The notes under the pieces are model-generated. The model saw only the letters and a list, made by a program, of their open reading frames with translations. It ran no database searches and was not told the origin of the DNA. A program made the translations under genes and the position numbers. 34,126 nucleotides of DNA. It comes from Candidatus Rokuibacteriota bacterium. Its GTDB lineage: Bacteria; Methylomirabilota; Methylomirabilia; Rokubacteriales; CSP1-6. The stretch is taken from positions 1 through 34,126 of the forward strand of contig JACQWC010000204.1 in the NCBI GenBank assembly GCA_016209635.1. Reading direction: 5' to 3'. Below, piece after piece: positions 6,653-14,467 of the stretch (position 1 is its first letter; each line of letters opens with the position of its first letter).

Positions 6653-8964
6653 TCCGCTACACGGGCGCGCGGCTCCAGCGCCTCGAGGACCCGCGGCTCC
6701 TGCGCGGCCGGGGCCGGTACGTGGACGACCTGAGCCTGCCCCGGATGCTCTGGGTCGCGTTCGTACGGAGCCCCCACGCCCACGCGCGGATTCTCGGGAT
6801 CGATGCGACGGGCGCGCGCAAGCTGCCCGGGGTCGTCGCCGTCGTGACGGGCGAGGATCTGGCAAGCGCGGTCCGGCCCCTCGAGCCGCGGCTCGAGGGC
6901 GACGGGTTCACGCCGACGGCGTGCCCGGCCCTCGCCGACGGCCGCGCGAGCTTCTGCGGGCAGCCGGTCGCCGCCGTTGTGGCGTCGAGCCCCTACGTGG
7001 CCGCCGACGCGCGCGAGGCGATCGTCGTCGCGTACGACCCGCTCCCCGCCGTCGCGTCGGTGGACGAGGCCCTCCGGGACGGCCGCGTCCTCTTCCGGCG
7101 CGAGCACCGGCAGGGCGACGTCGAGAGCGCGTTCGCCGGGGCGCGGCTCGTCGTCCGGGAGACCTTCACCCACGGGCGCTGCGCGCCGTCGCCGCTCGAG
7201 CCGCGCGGGGTCGTCGCCGAGTGGGACGGCGAGACGCTCACGGTCTGGGCGAGCACCCAGACGCCCCACATTCTCAGGGGGGCGCTCGCCGGGGCGCTCG
7301 GGCTCGAGACCTCCCGCGTGCGCGTCGTCGTGCCCGACGTCGGCGGCGGCTTCGGGCTCAAGATGCACGTGTTCCCCGAGGACCTGGCCGTCGCTGCCCT
7401 CGCCCGGCTCGTGGGGCGACCGGTGAAGTGGATCGAGGAGCGGCGGGAGAACCTGGCCGCTGCCTCGCAGGCACGTGAGCAGCGGATGGAGGTCGAGGTG
7501 GCGGCCGCGGCGGACGGGAGGCTCCTCGGGCTCCGCGCGCGCGCGATCTCGGACGCCGGCGCCTATCACATCTACCCGCTCACGCAGGCGCTCGAGCCTC
7601 TCGGCTCGGCGGCCATCCTGCCGGGCCCGTACGGGACGCCGGCGTACGCGTACGAGGCCGTGGCGATGGCGACCAACAAGCCGCCGCTCGGGGCGTACCG
7701 CGGCGTCGGCATGACCATGGGCGCGTTCGTGATGGAGCGCGCCCTCGACCTCGTCGCCGAGCGGCTCGGGCTCGATCCGGCGGAGGTGCGACGCCGCAAT
7801 CTGGTCCCGCGCGAAGCGTACCCGTTCACCTCGGCCGCGGGGATGACCTACGACAGTGCCGATTTCCCGAAGGCGCTCGAGCAGGCGCTCGCCCTGGTCG
7901 ACTACGAGAAGCTTCGGGAGGAGCAGCGGGCGGCGCGGGCCGCCGGGCGGTGCCTGGGCGTCGGCATCGCCTGCTACGTCGAGTACACCGGCATGGGCTC
8001 GGAGGTCTTCCGGCGGCGGGGCATGGTGGACGTGCCCGGGATCGAGGCGGCCACGGTGACGATCGACCCCGACGCGACGGTCCGGTGCGCGGTGAGCTTC
8101 CCCTGCCAGGGGCAAGGGCACGCGACCGCGCTCGCCCAGATCGTCGCCGACCGGCTCGGCGTGTCGCTCGATCGGGTCCGGCTCGAGCCCGTGGACACGC
8201 GCTCGGCCCCGCTCGGCAGCGGGACGTTCGGGAGCCGGGGCGCGGTGGCGATGAGCGGGAGCGCGGGGACGGCGGCCGAGATCCTGCGATCGAAGGTCCA
8301 GCGGCTCGCCGCGCATCTCCTCGAGGCGAGCCCGGAGGACATCGTGCTGGAGGCGGGGCGCGCGGGCGTGCGCGGCGTGCCCGGCCGGACGGTGACGCTC
8401 GCGGAGGTCGCGCGCCTCGCCTACGCGCCACCGCCCGGTGGGCTCCCGGAGGGGCTCGCGCCGGGGCTCCAGGCGACGGTCTATTTCGACCCGCCCGGCC
8501 CGACCTTCTCGGGCGCCGTCCACGTCGCGATGGTCGAGGTGGACGAGGAGACGGGGAAGATCGCCGTGAGACGCTACGCCCTCGTCGAGGACTGCGGGCC
8601 CCTGCTGAACCCGCTGATCGTCGACGGCCAGATTCACGGCGCGGTCGCGCAGGGGATCGGCGAGGCGCTGCTCGAGCGTCTCGTCTACGACGAGGAGGGG
8701 CAGCTCCTGACCGCCACGCTCATGGACTACGCGCTCCCTCGGGCCGACGATCTCCCCCTCATCCTGGTGGGCCATCTCGAGACGCCGTCGCCCCTGATGC
8801 CGGGGGGCGTGAAGGGCATGGGCGAGGGCGGCACGATCGGGGCGCCCGCCGCGATCGCCAACGCGGTGGCCGACGCCCTCCGTCACCGCGGGATCCCGAT
8901 CACGGCCCTCCCGATCAGGCCCGAGGACCTCGGAACCCCGCCCGCGGGCCTGACACGCGCATGA
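6649..8964 (+). CDS. Xanthine dehydrogenase-family molybdopterin-binding large subunit (CoxL-like)
   Basis: This is a 771-residue molybdenum hydroxylase catalytic subunit, complete in length. Motifs are RLEDPRLLRGRGRYVDD near 11-27, the pterin-site GGFGLK at 233-238, AYRGVG at 349-354 (form II type, not the AYRCSFR of true CO dehydrogenase), QGQGH at 487-491 and the catalytic Glu726 in GEGG. Such enzymes hydroxylate aromatic N-heterocycles, aldehydes or purines using water. The usual partners, a [2Fe-2S] small subunit and an FAD medium subunit, are not encoded in this window, so this is an orphan large subunit unless they lie elsewhere. The GTG start overlaps the LLM stop (GTGA), and the TGA overlaps the cyclase start (ATGA). 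A nicotinate- or pyridone-hydroxylase role is inference from the enamidase upstream. Confidence 0.93.
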   Translation: MIRYTGARLQRLEDPRLLRGRGRYVDDLSLPRMLWVAFVRSPHAHARILGIDATGARKLPGVVAVVTGEDLASAVRPLEPRLEGDGFTPTACPALADGRASFCGQPVAAVVASSPYVAADAREAIVVAYDPLPAVASVDEALRDGRVLFRREHRQGDVESAFAGARLVVRETFTHGRCAPSPLEPRGVVAEWDGETLTVWASTQTPHILRGALAGALGLETSRVRVVVPDVGGGFGLKMHVFPEDLAVAALARLVGRPVKWIEERRENLAAASQAREQRMEVEVAAAADGRLLGLRARAISDAGAYHIYPLTQALEPLGSAAILPGPYGTPAYAYEAVAMATNKPPLGAYRGVGMTMGAFVMERALDLVAERLGLDPAEVRRRNLVPREAYPFTSAAGMTYDSADFPKALEQALALVDYEKLREEQRAARAAGRCLGVGIACYVEYTGMGSEVFRRRGMVDVPGIEAATVTIDPDATVRCAVSFPCQGQGHATALAQIVADRLGVSLDRVRLEPVDTRSAPLGSGTFGSRGAVAMSGSAGTAAEILRSKVQRLAAHLLEASPEDIVLEAGRAGVRGVPGRTVTLAEVARLAYAPPPGGLPEGLAPGLQATVYFDPPGPTFSGAVHVAMVEVDEETGKIAVRRYALVEDCGPLLNPLIVDGQIHGAVAQGIGEALLERLVYDEEGQLLTATLMDYALPRADDLPLILVGHLETPSPLMPGGVKGMGEGGTIGAPAAIANAVADALRHRGIPITALPIRPEDLGTPPAGLTRA

Positions 8965-11030
8965 CGCGGCGTGTGCGGAAGCGACTCCTCGCGAGCGCCG
9001 GTCTCGGTCTCCTCTCGGGTGCCCTCCTCGCGGCGCTCCACCTCCTCGGATTCTTCTCGACGGGGGAGGTCCGGATGACGGACCTCCTGTTCAAGTCGCG
9101 GGCGCCGGAGACCGCGCGGTCGACGGTGATCGTCGGCATCGACCAGCGGAGCTACCGCGCGCTCCTCCCGCGGCACGGGCCGATGGCGACCTGGCCGCGC
9201 GCGCTCCACGCCCGGGCGCTCGACGCCCTCCGGGAGGCGGGAGCCCGGGTGGTGGCGCTCGACATCTTCTTCGACGCGCCCAGACCCGAGGACGGCGAGC
9301 TCGCGGCCGCGATGAAGCGGGCGGGCAACGTCATCGCGCCCGTCGAGGCCCAGGGCCCGCGCGCGCTCGACGCGCGGCCCGGCGTCGCCCAGGAGTTCGA
9401 CGTCTTCGTGCGGCCGACGCCGGCCATCGCGGCGGCGGCCGCCGCCGAGGGCTTCGTCAACGTCACGACCGATCGGGACACGGTCGTACGCGGCCTCCCG
9501 CTCCTGCTGCGGGCCGGGGGCGAGGACGTCCCCGCGCTGGCGCTCACGATCGTCGCCCGCTTCGTTCGGCGGCCTGCGGTGATCGACCGGCCCCCAGCCG
9601 ACGGATGGGTCCACGCGGCCGGCCGGGCGATCCCCCTCGGCGAAACGGGGAGCATGCCGATCAACTTCCTCGGGCCGCCCTCGAGCCCCGAGCGCGGCGG
9701 ATCGTTCCGGATCATCCCCCTGATCGACGTCCTGGACGGGACCTTCGACCGCGCCTTCGTGCGGGACCGGATCGTCCTGATCGGCCTCACCATCCGCGGC
9801 GTGGACGAGCACTCCACCGCGTCGACGTCCGTGACGCGGATGTGGGGCGTCGAGGTGCTCGCCAACGCCGTCGAGACGATCCTCGGCGAGCGTTACCTCC
9901 GACCGCTGGCGCCCGCCGTGACCGTCGGGCTCACCGTCCTCCTCGCGGTGGGGACGGCGCTCCTGGTGGCGGCCTCGAGACCGGTCGTCGCCGCCGTCGC
10001 CGTGCTCCTCGGCCTCGGCCTCTACGCGCTCATCGCCTCCGTCCTCTTCGACGGGGGCACCGTGCTGAACCTCGTCTATCCGCCGGGCGCGCTCCTGCTC
10101 GGCTTCGCCGTGGTGCTCGTCTACCAGGTGGTGTTCGAGCAGCGCGAGCAGCGGGTGATCCGCGGCGTCATCGCACGCTACCTCTCGCCCTCCGTCAGCG
10201 AGTGGGTGCTACGGGACCCGGAGCGCCTCCGGCTCGGCGGCGAGACGCGCGACATGACCGTACTCTTCTGCGACCTCCGTGACTTCACGGGGCTGTCGCG
10301 GGCCCTCGATCCGCAGGCGCTCGTCGCGCTCCTCAACGAGCACATGACCGCCATGACCGAGGTCGTCTTCCGGCACGACGGCGTGCTGGACAAGTACGTG
10401 GGCGACGCGATCGTCGCCTTCTGGAACGCGCCCATGGCGCAGCCGGACCATGCGCGCCACGCCTGCCTCACGGCGCTCGACATGATCGAGACGCTCCACA
10501 CGCTGCACGCGGACTGGGAGCGCCGCGGCGTGCCGAAGCTCGAGCTGGGGATCGGCATCAACACGGGCCCGATGGTCGTCGGCAACATGGGCTCGCGCGA
10601 GCGGCTCGCCTACACCGTCCTCGGCGACACGGTGAACGTGGCCTCGCGCCTCGAGGGGCAGAGCAAGGAGTACCGGACGCGGGTGGTGATCGGCGAGGCC
10701 ACCCGCGCCGCCGCCGGCGACGACCTCGAGTACCGGTTCCTCGACGTCGTCGCCGTCAAGGGACGACGCGAGCCGCTCCGGGTCTACGAGGTCGTGGGGC
10801 GCGCCGGCCGGGTCGATCCGGGGCTGGCGGCGATCCTCCCGCGCTGGGAGCCGGGCATCGCCCTCTACCGCGAGCGGCGCTGGAGCGAGGCCGCCGCCTT
10901 CTTCGGGGAGCTCCATGCCGAGGCGCCGGGGGACGGGCCGACGGCGCTCTACCTCCGCCGAAGCCGCGAGTTCCTGGCGACCCCGCCCCCCGCCGACTGG
11001 GACGGCGTGTACGTCGCGACGAACAAGTAG
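8961..11030 (+). CDS. CHASE2-domain adenylate cyclase
   Basis: This is a 689-residue membrane sensor. A first TM helix is near 10-30, an extracytoplasmic CHASE2 sensor spans about 35-305, three TM helices lie near 315-337, 341-363 and 373-392, and a class III cyclase domain spans about 430-612. The metal-binding aspartates are Asp438 (FCDLRDF) and Asp482 (KYVGDA), the purine-specifying pair is Lys478 and Asp556, and the transition-state residues are Asn559 and Arg563 (NVASR). All are present, so an active cAMP-forming enzyme is predicted. A roughly 75-residue C-terminal tail may be helical. The ATG overlaps the molybdenum hydroxylase stop (ATGA), tying the sensor to the catabolic operon. The ligand sensed by CHASE2 is unknown. 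The gene ends 22 bases from the convergent toxin gene. Confidence 0.95.
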   Translation: MTRRVRKRLLASAGLGLLSGALLAALHLLGFFSTGEVRMTDLLFKSRAPETARSTVIVGIDQRSYRALLPRHGPMATWPRALHARALDALREAGARVVALDIFFDAPRPEDGELAAAMKRAGNVIAPVEAQGPRALDARPGVAQEFDVFVRPTPAIAAAAAAEGFVNVTTDRDTVVRGLPLLLRAGGEDVPALALTIVARFVRRPAVIDRPPADGWVHAAGRAIPLGETGSMPINFLGPPSSPERGGSFRIIPLIDVLDGTFDRAFVRDRIVLIGLTIRGVDEHSTASTSVTRMWGVEVLANAVETILGERYLRPLAPAVTVGLTVLLAVGTALLVAASRPVVAAVAVLLGLGLYALIASVLFDGGTVLNLVYPPGALLLGFAVVLVYQVVFEQREQRVIRGVIARYLSPSVSEWVLRDPERLRLGGETRDMTVLFCDLRDFTGLSRALDPQALVALLNEHMTAMTEVVFRHDGVLDKYVGDAIVAFWNAPMAQPDHARHACLTALDMIETLHTLHADWERRGVPKLELGIGINTGPMVVGNMGSRERLAYTVLGDTVNVASRLEGQSKEYRTRVVIGEATRAAAGDDLEYRFLDVVAVKGRREPLRVYEVVGRAGRVDPGLAAILPRWEPGIALYRERRWSEAAAFFGELHAEAPGDGPTALYLRRSREFLATPPPADWDGVYVATNK

Positions 11031-11052
11031 AGACGCTCAGCCGACTCTGCGC

Positions 11053-11355
11053 CTAGCCGCCCCGACCCGGTTCCTCGGGAAGCTGAGCACCATGCCTGAC
11101 GCCGACGACCCAGACGGTCTTGTCCGCGACACGATAGAAGAAGCGGTACGGCGCCACGATGACCTCGCGATACGGAAGGTCGGGGAATTCCGGAAGGCGG
11201 CGACCCGATTCGGGAAACCGCTTGAGCCGACGCAGCACACTTTCTGTGCGCTGCCTGAATCGCCGAGCGGCAGCGGGATTGTCGCGCAGGGTGTACGCGA
11301 TCGCGTCAAGGAACTGCCTCCGGCCGGACGGCGTGAATCGGACCCCCGCCGTCAC
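11053..11355 (-). CDS. ParE/RelE-family toxin
   Basis: This is a 100-residue small basic protein of the RelE/ParE superfamily. Typical pieces are the N-terminal VRFTPSGRRQFLDAIAY, an Arg-rich helix (AARRFRQRTESVLRRLKRFPESGR), LPEFPDLPYREVIVAPYRFFYRV and the C-terminal WVVGVRHGAQLP. The FPESGR and PYRFFYRV motifs favour the ParE-like branch (often a gyrase poison) over ribosome-dependent RelE, but the target is not certain. The start is a GTG that overlaps the antitoxin stop by four bases (GTGA on the minus strand), so toxin follows antitoxin and is translationally coupled, the usual order for Phd/YefM-type pairs. Confidence 0.9.
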   Translation of the reverse strand: MTAGVRFTPSGRRQFLDAIAYTLRDNPAAARRFRQRTESVLRRLKRFPESGRRLPEFPDLPYREVIVAPYRFFYRVADKTVWVVGVRHGAQLPEEPGRGG

Positions 11356-11627
11356 GTGTCGGCCAGCAGGCGATCCGCCTCCGCCAGAACCTCGTCGAGA
11401 TCATGCCCCTTCGCAGCCGCAACCTCGCGTTCGCCCCGCGCGAGTAGCCGGAGAATCTGCCGCTCATGCTCGGCGTGCTCGTACGCCTCGACGCTGAGCA
11501 TGACGGCCGCCGCCCTCCCTCGCTGCGTGATGACCAGAGGCTGCTTCGTGGCGCGAACTCGCTTGAGAGCCGCGGCCGCGTCCTGCCGAAGGTCAGTGAT
11601 CGGAATGATGTCTGGCACCTTGGGCAT
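11352..11627 (-). CDS. Phd/YefM-family antitoxin
   Basis: This is a 91-residue antitoxin. The N-terminal half contains the Phd/YefM DNA-binding fold (IIPITDLRQDAAAALKRV, then PLVITQRGRAAAVMLSVEAYE); the C-terminal half is charged and likely wraps the toxin. I place the start at ATG 11627 because it is preceded by AAGGAGG seven bases upstream and the protein then begins MPKVPDIIPI as in relatives. An upstream in-frame start would add about 19 residues with no family resemblance. The stop overlaps the toxin GTG. The promoter and an overlapping dyad lie just upstream, consistent with autorepression. Confidence 0.92.
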   Translation of the reverse strand: MPKVPDIIPITDLRQDAAAALKRVRATKQPLVITQRGRAAAVMLSVEAYEHAEHERQILRLLARGEREVAAAKGHDLDEVLAEADRLLADT

Positions 11628-11652
11628 CGGCGTTCCTCCTTCAGTACGCCCA

Positions 11653-11681
11653 AGAGTACCTTCAGGGGTGCCTCTAAGCAA
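11653..11681 (-). promoter_or_regulatory. Sigma70-type promoter of the toxin-antitoxin operon
   Basis: Read on the minus strand, a -35-like TTGCTT (11681-11676) is followed after exactly 17 bases by a -10-like TACTCT (11658-11653). This puts transcription start near 11646 and leaves a leader of about 19 bases containing the Shine-Dalgarno sequence. Spacing is canonical; hexamer matches are partial. Confidence 0.45.
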
Positions 11682-11687
11682 CACCCC
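11665..11687. promoter_or_regulatory. Dyad overlapping the TA promoter (candidate operator)
   Basis: GGGGTG at 11665-11670 and CACCCC at 11682-11687 form a perfect 6-base inverted repeat with an 11-base spacer. It covers the -35 box and part of the spacer of the promoter predicted for the antitoxin gene. Phd/YefM antitoxins bind dyads in their own promoters, so this is a plausible autoregulatory site. Confidence 0.35.
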
Positions 11688-11762
11688 CTTGGCACCGCAA
11701 CGGTGGCGCCCGGCCTGCTACGGCGTCACCTTCCTGACATGGGCGGCCTATACCGGCAACGC

Positions 11763-12848
11763 TCAGGCGCCGCTGGCCGCCTCGAGCTCCGACGGCGAGA
11801 CGAGGATCTTGCCGGGCAGCGGTCCCGCGAACGGCCGGAGCGGCCCGACGCTCCCCCGCCGGAGCTGCGCCGTCGCTGGCGTGGCGCCGTCCAGCTCCTG
11901 GGTGATCTCGGTGACGAACCGCTCGCCCCTGGCGATGGTGCCCGCGAACTCCTGGTGGTAGACGGTCCGACCCCTGAAGAGGCCGTTCACGTTGACCTTG
12001 AAGTCGCCGTCCTTCACCCCTTCGATCACCAGCCGGAACGGGCCGGGCACGCCCGCCGGCACCTCGACCATGCGAGGGCGTCCGATGACGCGGGTGAAGG
12101 AGCCGAAGACCTGGTTCACCTCGAGCCCGGGCGCCAGAAAGCCGGCCACGCGCGCCCGGTCGGGCATCTCGACGAGGGGCGCCAGGTTCTCGGTGGTCGT
12201 GACCCGGAGGACGCTCTGGTTCACGCTGAACGTCCTCGGGCTCGGCTTCTCGCCCGCCTGGGCGGTCGCCCGCTCGCCAGGCTTCAAGACCACGAGCGTC
12301 TCACCCTGGCTCGCGGCGAGCGTGAGGGCGCCGGCCCGCGTCCAGCAGTGGAAGGCGCCGTCGGGCTTCTGCTCCGCGCCGATCAGGCCGTCGTGCACCG
12401 TCGCGGTGTACGTGTTGGACTCGAGCGAGAAGCTCGACTTCGGATCGATCAGCCGGACGACCCGCGCCCACACGGCGCCGGCGCTCACGTGGATGGCGAT
12501 GTTCGAGCGGCCGCGGGCGAGGTCCGCTCGCTTCACCGTGATGTCGGCGCCTGGCTGGACGGTGAGGGTGCTGCCGTCGAGGAAGGTCACGAGCGCGGTC
12601 GAGCCCGGGCCCGTGAGCACGCGGTCGCCGACCGCCAGGTTCATGCCGTCGGCCGCGGGGCGGGCGTCCTTGCCCCCCGCCGGGACGTGCTGCACCGCGC
12701 CGGCGAGGATCGAGAGCGTCGCGGTGGCCGACGCGAGCGGCGGCCGGCTCTGCTGCCCGGAGCCCGTCGACGCGGGGCCCAGGGCGAGCGATGCGACGAG
12801 GACCGCGGCGACGAGCGTCGTCATGCCTGAGCCGAGTAGGGTCGTCAT
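11763..12848 (-). CDS. Secreted FecR-domain protein
   Basis: This is a 361-residue protein with an N-terminal signal peptide (hydrophobic stretch around residues 10-27, Ala-rich cleavage region). It is followed by a FecR-type domain at roughly 45-160: the SATATLSILAG-AVQHV opening, MNLAVGDRVLTGPGSTALVTFLDGS and ITVKRADL are characteristic. The C-terminal 200 residues are beta-rich and not recognised. It lacks a cytoplasmic anti-sigma segment and no sigma factor gene is nearby, so it is more likely a free periplasmic or cell-surface member than a classical FecR regulator. The start at 12848 is supported by GGAGGAGG four bases upstream; Met9 is an alternative. It is divergent from the acyl-CoA synthetase with only 37 bases between the two start codons. 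Confidence 0.82.
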   Translation of the reverse strand: MTTLLGSGMTTLVAAVLVASLALGPASTGSGQQSRPPLASATATLSILAGAVQHVPAGGKDARPAADGMNLAVGDRVLTGPGSTALVTFLDGSTLTVQPGADITVKRADLARGRSNIAIHVSAGAVWARVVRLIDPKSSFSLESNTYTATVHDGLIGAEQKPDGAFHCWTRAGALTLAASQGETLVVLKPGERATAQAGEKPSPRTFSVNQSVLRVTTTENLAPLVEMPDRARVAGFLAPGLEVNQVFGSFTRVIGRPRMVEVPAGVPGPFRLVIEGVKDGDFKVNVNGLFRGRTVYHQEFAGTIARGERFVTEITQELDGATPATAQLRRGSVGPLRPFAGPLPGKILVSPSELEAASGA

Positions 12849-12871
12849 CGTGCCTCCTCCGCTCCTAGTGC

Positions 12872-12878
12872 TACCATA
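12872..12878. promoter_or_regulatory. Shared symmetric -10 element between fecR-like and acyl-CoA synthetase genes
   Basis: TACCATA reads TACCAT on the plus strand and TATGGT on the minus strand, both fitting TAnnnT. On the plus strand it is preceded by TGC (extended -10), and the acyl-CoA synthetase ATG begins eight bases after the box, giving a leaderless message. On the minus strand it would leave a leader of about 20 bases that includes the strong Shine-Dalgarno sequence of the FecR-domain gene. No -35 box is evident in either direction. Confidence 0.45.
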
Positions 12879-12885
12879 GCCCGCG

Positions 12886-14445
12886 ATGCACGTCGGTCAC
12901 TTTCTCACCCGGGCGGCCCAGCGCTACCCGGAGCGTCCGGCCTGGATCGAGCGGGACCGGACGGTCACCTTCCGCGAGGCCGAGGCCCGCGTGAATCGGC
13001 TCGCGCGGGCGCTGCTCGCGCTCGGCGGGCAGCCGGGCGATCGCATCGGGATGCTCGTCCCGAACCGTGCGGAAGGGCTCGAGACGCTCCTCGGCCCGAT
13101 GAAGGCGGGGATGGGTGTGGTTCCCATGAACATCCGCCTCCATCCCTCCGAGCACGAGTACATGCTGAACGACTCCGGCGCCTTCGCGTTGATCTACGCC
13201 GAGGAGTTCCGGGACCACCTCGCGGGAATCCGCGAGCGGCTGACCTCGGTCAAGCACCTGATCTGCGTCGGACGGCCCCCGGCCGGCGACCTCGAGTACG
13301 AGCGGGTGCTCGAGGCCGAGCGCGCCTCGCCCCCGGATCCCGCGATCGACGCCGACGATCTCGCGTGGCTCTTCTACACCTCGGGCACGACGGGCCGCCC
13401 CAAGGGGGCGATGCTCACCCACCGGAACCTCCTGACGATGGTCGAGCAGTTCCTGCTCGACCTGAACCCGGCGCGCCCAACGGACGTGCTCCTCCACGGG
13501 GCGCCCATCACGCACGGCTCGGGCGTGGCGATCTTCCACCACATCGCGCGGGGCGCCGCGAGCGCGTTCCCCGCGACGCGCGCCTTCGATCCGCCCATGA
13601 TTTTCGAGGCGATCGAGCGCCACCGGGCGACGACGATGTTCCTCGTCCCGACCATGATCAACCTCCTCCTGGCGAGCCCCGAGCGAGGCAAGTACGACCT
13701 CTCGAGCCTCCACACGGTCTTCTACGGGGGCGCGCCGATGTACGTGGAGACGCTCCTCGAGGCGGTGCGCGTCTTCGGGCCGATCTTCGTCCAGCTCTTC
13801 GGTCAGGGGGAGGCGCCGATGACGTGCACGAGCCTCGGCAAGGAGGAGCACCTCGCCGGCGACGACCCGGTGAAGCTCAAGCGCCTCGCCTCGGCGGGGC
13901 GCGAGGTCACGGGCGTCAGGGTCCGGGTGGTCGACGACGAGGACCGCGACGTGCCCCCGGAGCAGATGGGGGAGATCGTCGTCCGCGGTGACCTCGTCAT
14001 GAAGGGCTACTGGCGGAAGCCCGAGGCCACGGCCGAGACGCTCCGCGGCGGCTGGCTCCACACGGGGGACGTGGGCTACCTCGACCCCGACGGCTACCTC
14101 TACATCACCGACCGGATGATGGACATGATCATCAGCGGCGGGTCCAACATCTACCCGCGGGAGATCGAGGAGGTGATCTGCCGCCACCCCGCGATCTTCG
14201 AGGTGGCGGTGATCGGCGTGCCGGACCCGAAGTGGGGCGAGACGGTGAAGGCGCTCGTGGTCGCCCGCGAGGGGAGACCCGTCACCGAGGCTGAGATCGT
14301 CGAGCACTGCAAGCGATACCTGGCCTCCTACAAGAAGCCCCAGTCGGTGGACTTCCTGCCGAGCCTGCCCAAGAACGCCTACGGCAAGGTCCTCAAGCGC
14401 GAGCTGCGGGACCGCTACTGGGCCGGGCAGGCCCGCAAGGTGTGA
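12886..14445 (+). CDS. AMP-forming acyl-CoA synthetase (FadD-like)
   Basis: This is a 519-residue ANL-superfamily ligase that activates a carboxylate to its CoA thioester via an acyl-adenylate in the cytoplasm. The ATP-binding loop YTSGTTGRPKG is at 164-174, an FGQGEAPM adenine-site motif lies near 305-312, HTGDVGYLDPDGYLYITDR follows near 391-409, then the hinge, GGSNIYPREIEE and the catalytic C-terminal Lys501 in KNAYGK. The length is normal for medium/long-chain or aromatic acid-CoA ligases; substrate specificity cannot be read. There is no Shine-Dalgarno sequence before the ATG, but a TGCTACCAT box sits just upstream. It heads a three-gene unit with a carbamoylase-like hydrolase and a cupin. 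Confidence 0.93.
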   Translation: MHVGHFLTRAAQRYPERPAWIERDRTVTFREAEARVNRLARALLALGGQPGDRIGMLVPNRAEGLETLLGPMKAGMGVVPMNIRLHPSEHEYMLNDSGAFALIYAEEFRDHLAGIRERLTSVKHLICVGRPPAGDLEYERVLEAERASPPDPAIDADDLAWLFYTSGTTGRPKGAMLTHRNLLTMVEQFLLDLNPARPTDVLLHGAPITHGSGVAIFHHIARGAASAFPATRAFDPPMIFEAIERHRATTMFLVPTMINLLLASPERGKYDLSSLHTVFYGGAPMYVETLLEAVRVFGPIFVQLFGQGEAPMTCTSLGKEEHLAGDDPVKLKRLASAGREVTGVRVRVVDDEDRDVPPEQMGEIVVRGDLVMKGYWRKPEATAETLRGGWLHTGDVGYLDPDGYLYITDRMMDMIISGGSNIYPREIEEVICRHPAIFEVAVIGVPDPKWGETVKALVVAREGRPVTEAEIVEHCKRYLASYKKPQSVDFLPSLPKNAYGKVLKRELRDRYWAGQARKV

Positions 14446-14467
14446 GCGGCGAAGGGGAGGGAACGAC

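Noticed and set aside
5516-8886. Very long antisense open frames opposite the LLM and molybdenum hydroxylase genes, with Arg/Pro/Gly-rich translations
   Set aside because: They mirror the codon structure of well-recognised genes in GC-rich DNA, have no domain resemblance and no ribosome-binding sites.
6649-8964. Assignment as aerobic CO dehydrogenase CoxL
   Set aside because: The active-site loop reads AYRGVG, not the AYRCSFR of form I enzymes, and coxS and coxM are absent.
11690-11762. Plus-strand stretch reading like RPACYGVTFLTWAAYTGNA, suggestive of an MFS N-terminal fragment
   Set aside because: Only about 20 residues resemble a hydrophobic helix; there is no start, no continuation and no clear family motif. 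A link to the MFS remnant at 32102 cannot be supported.
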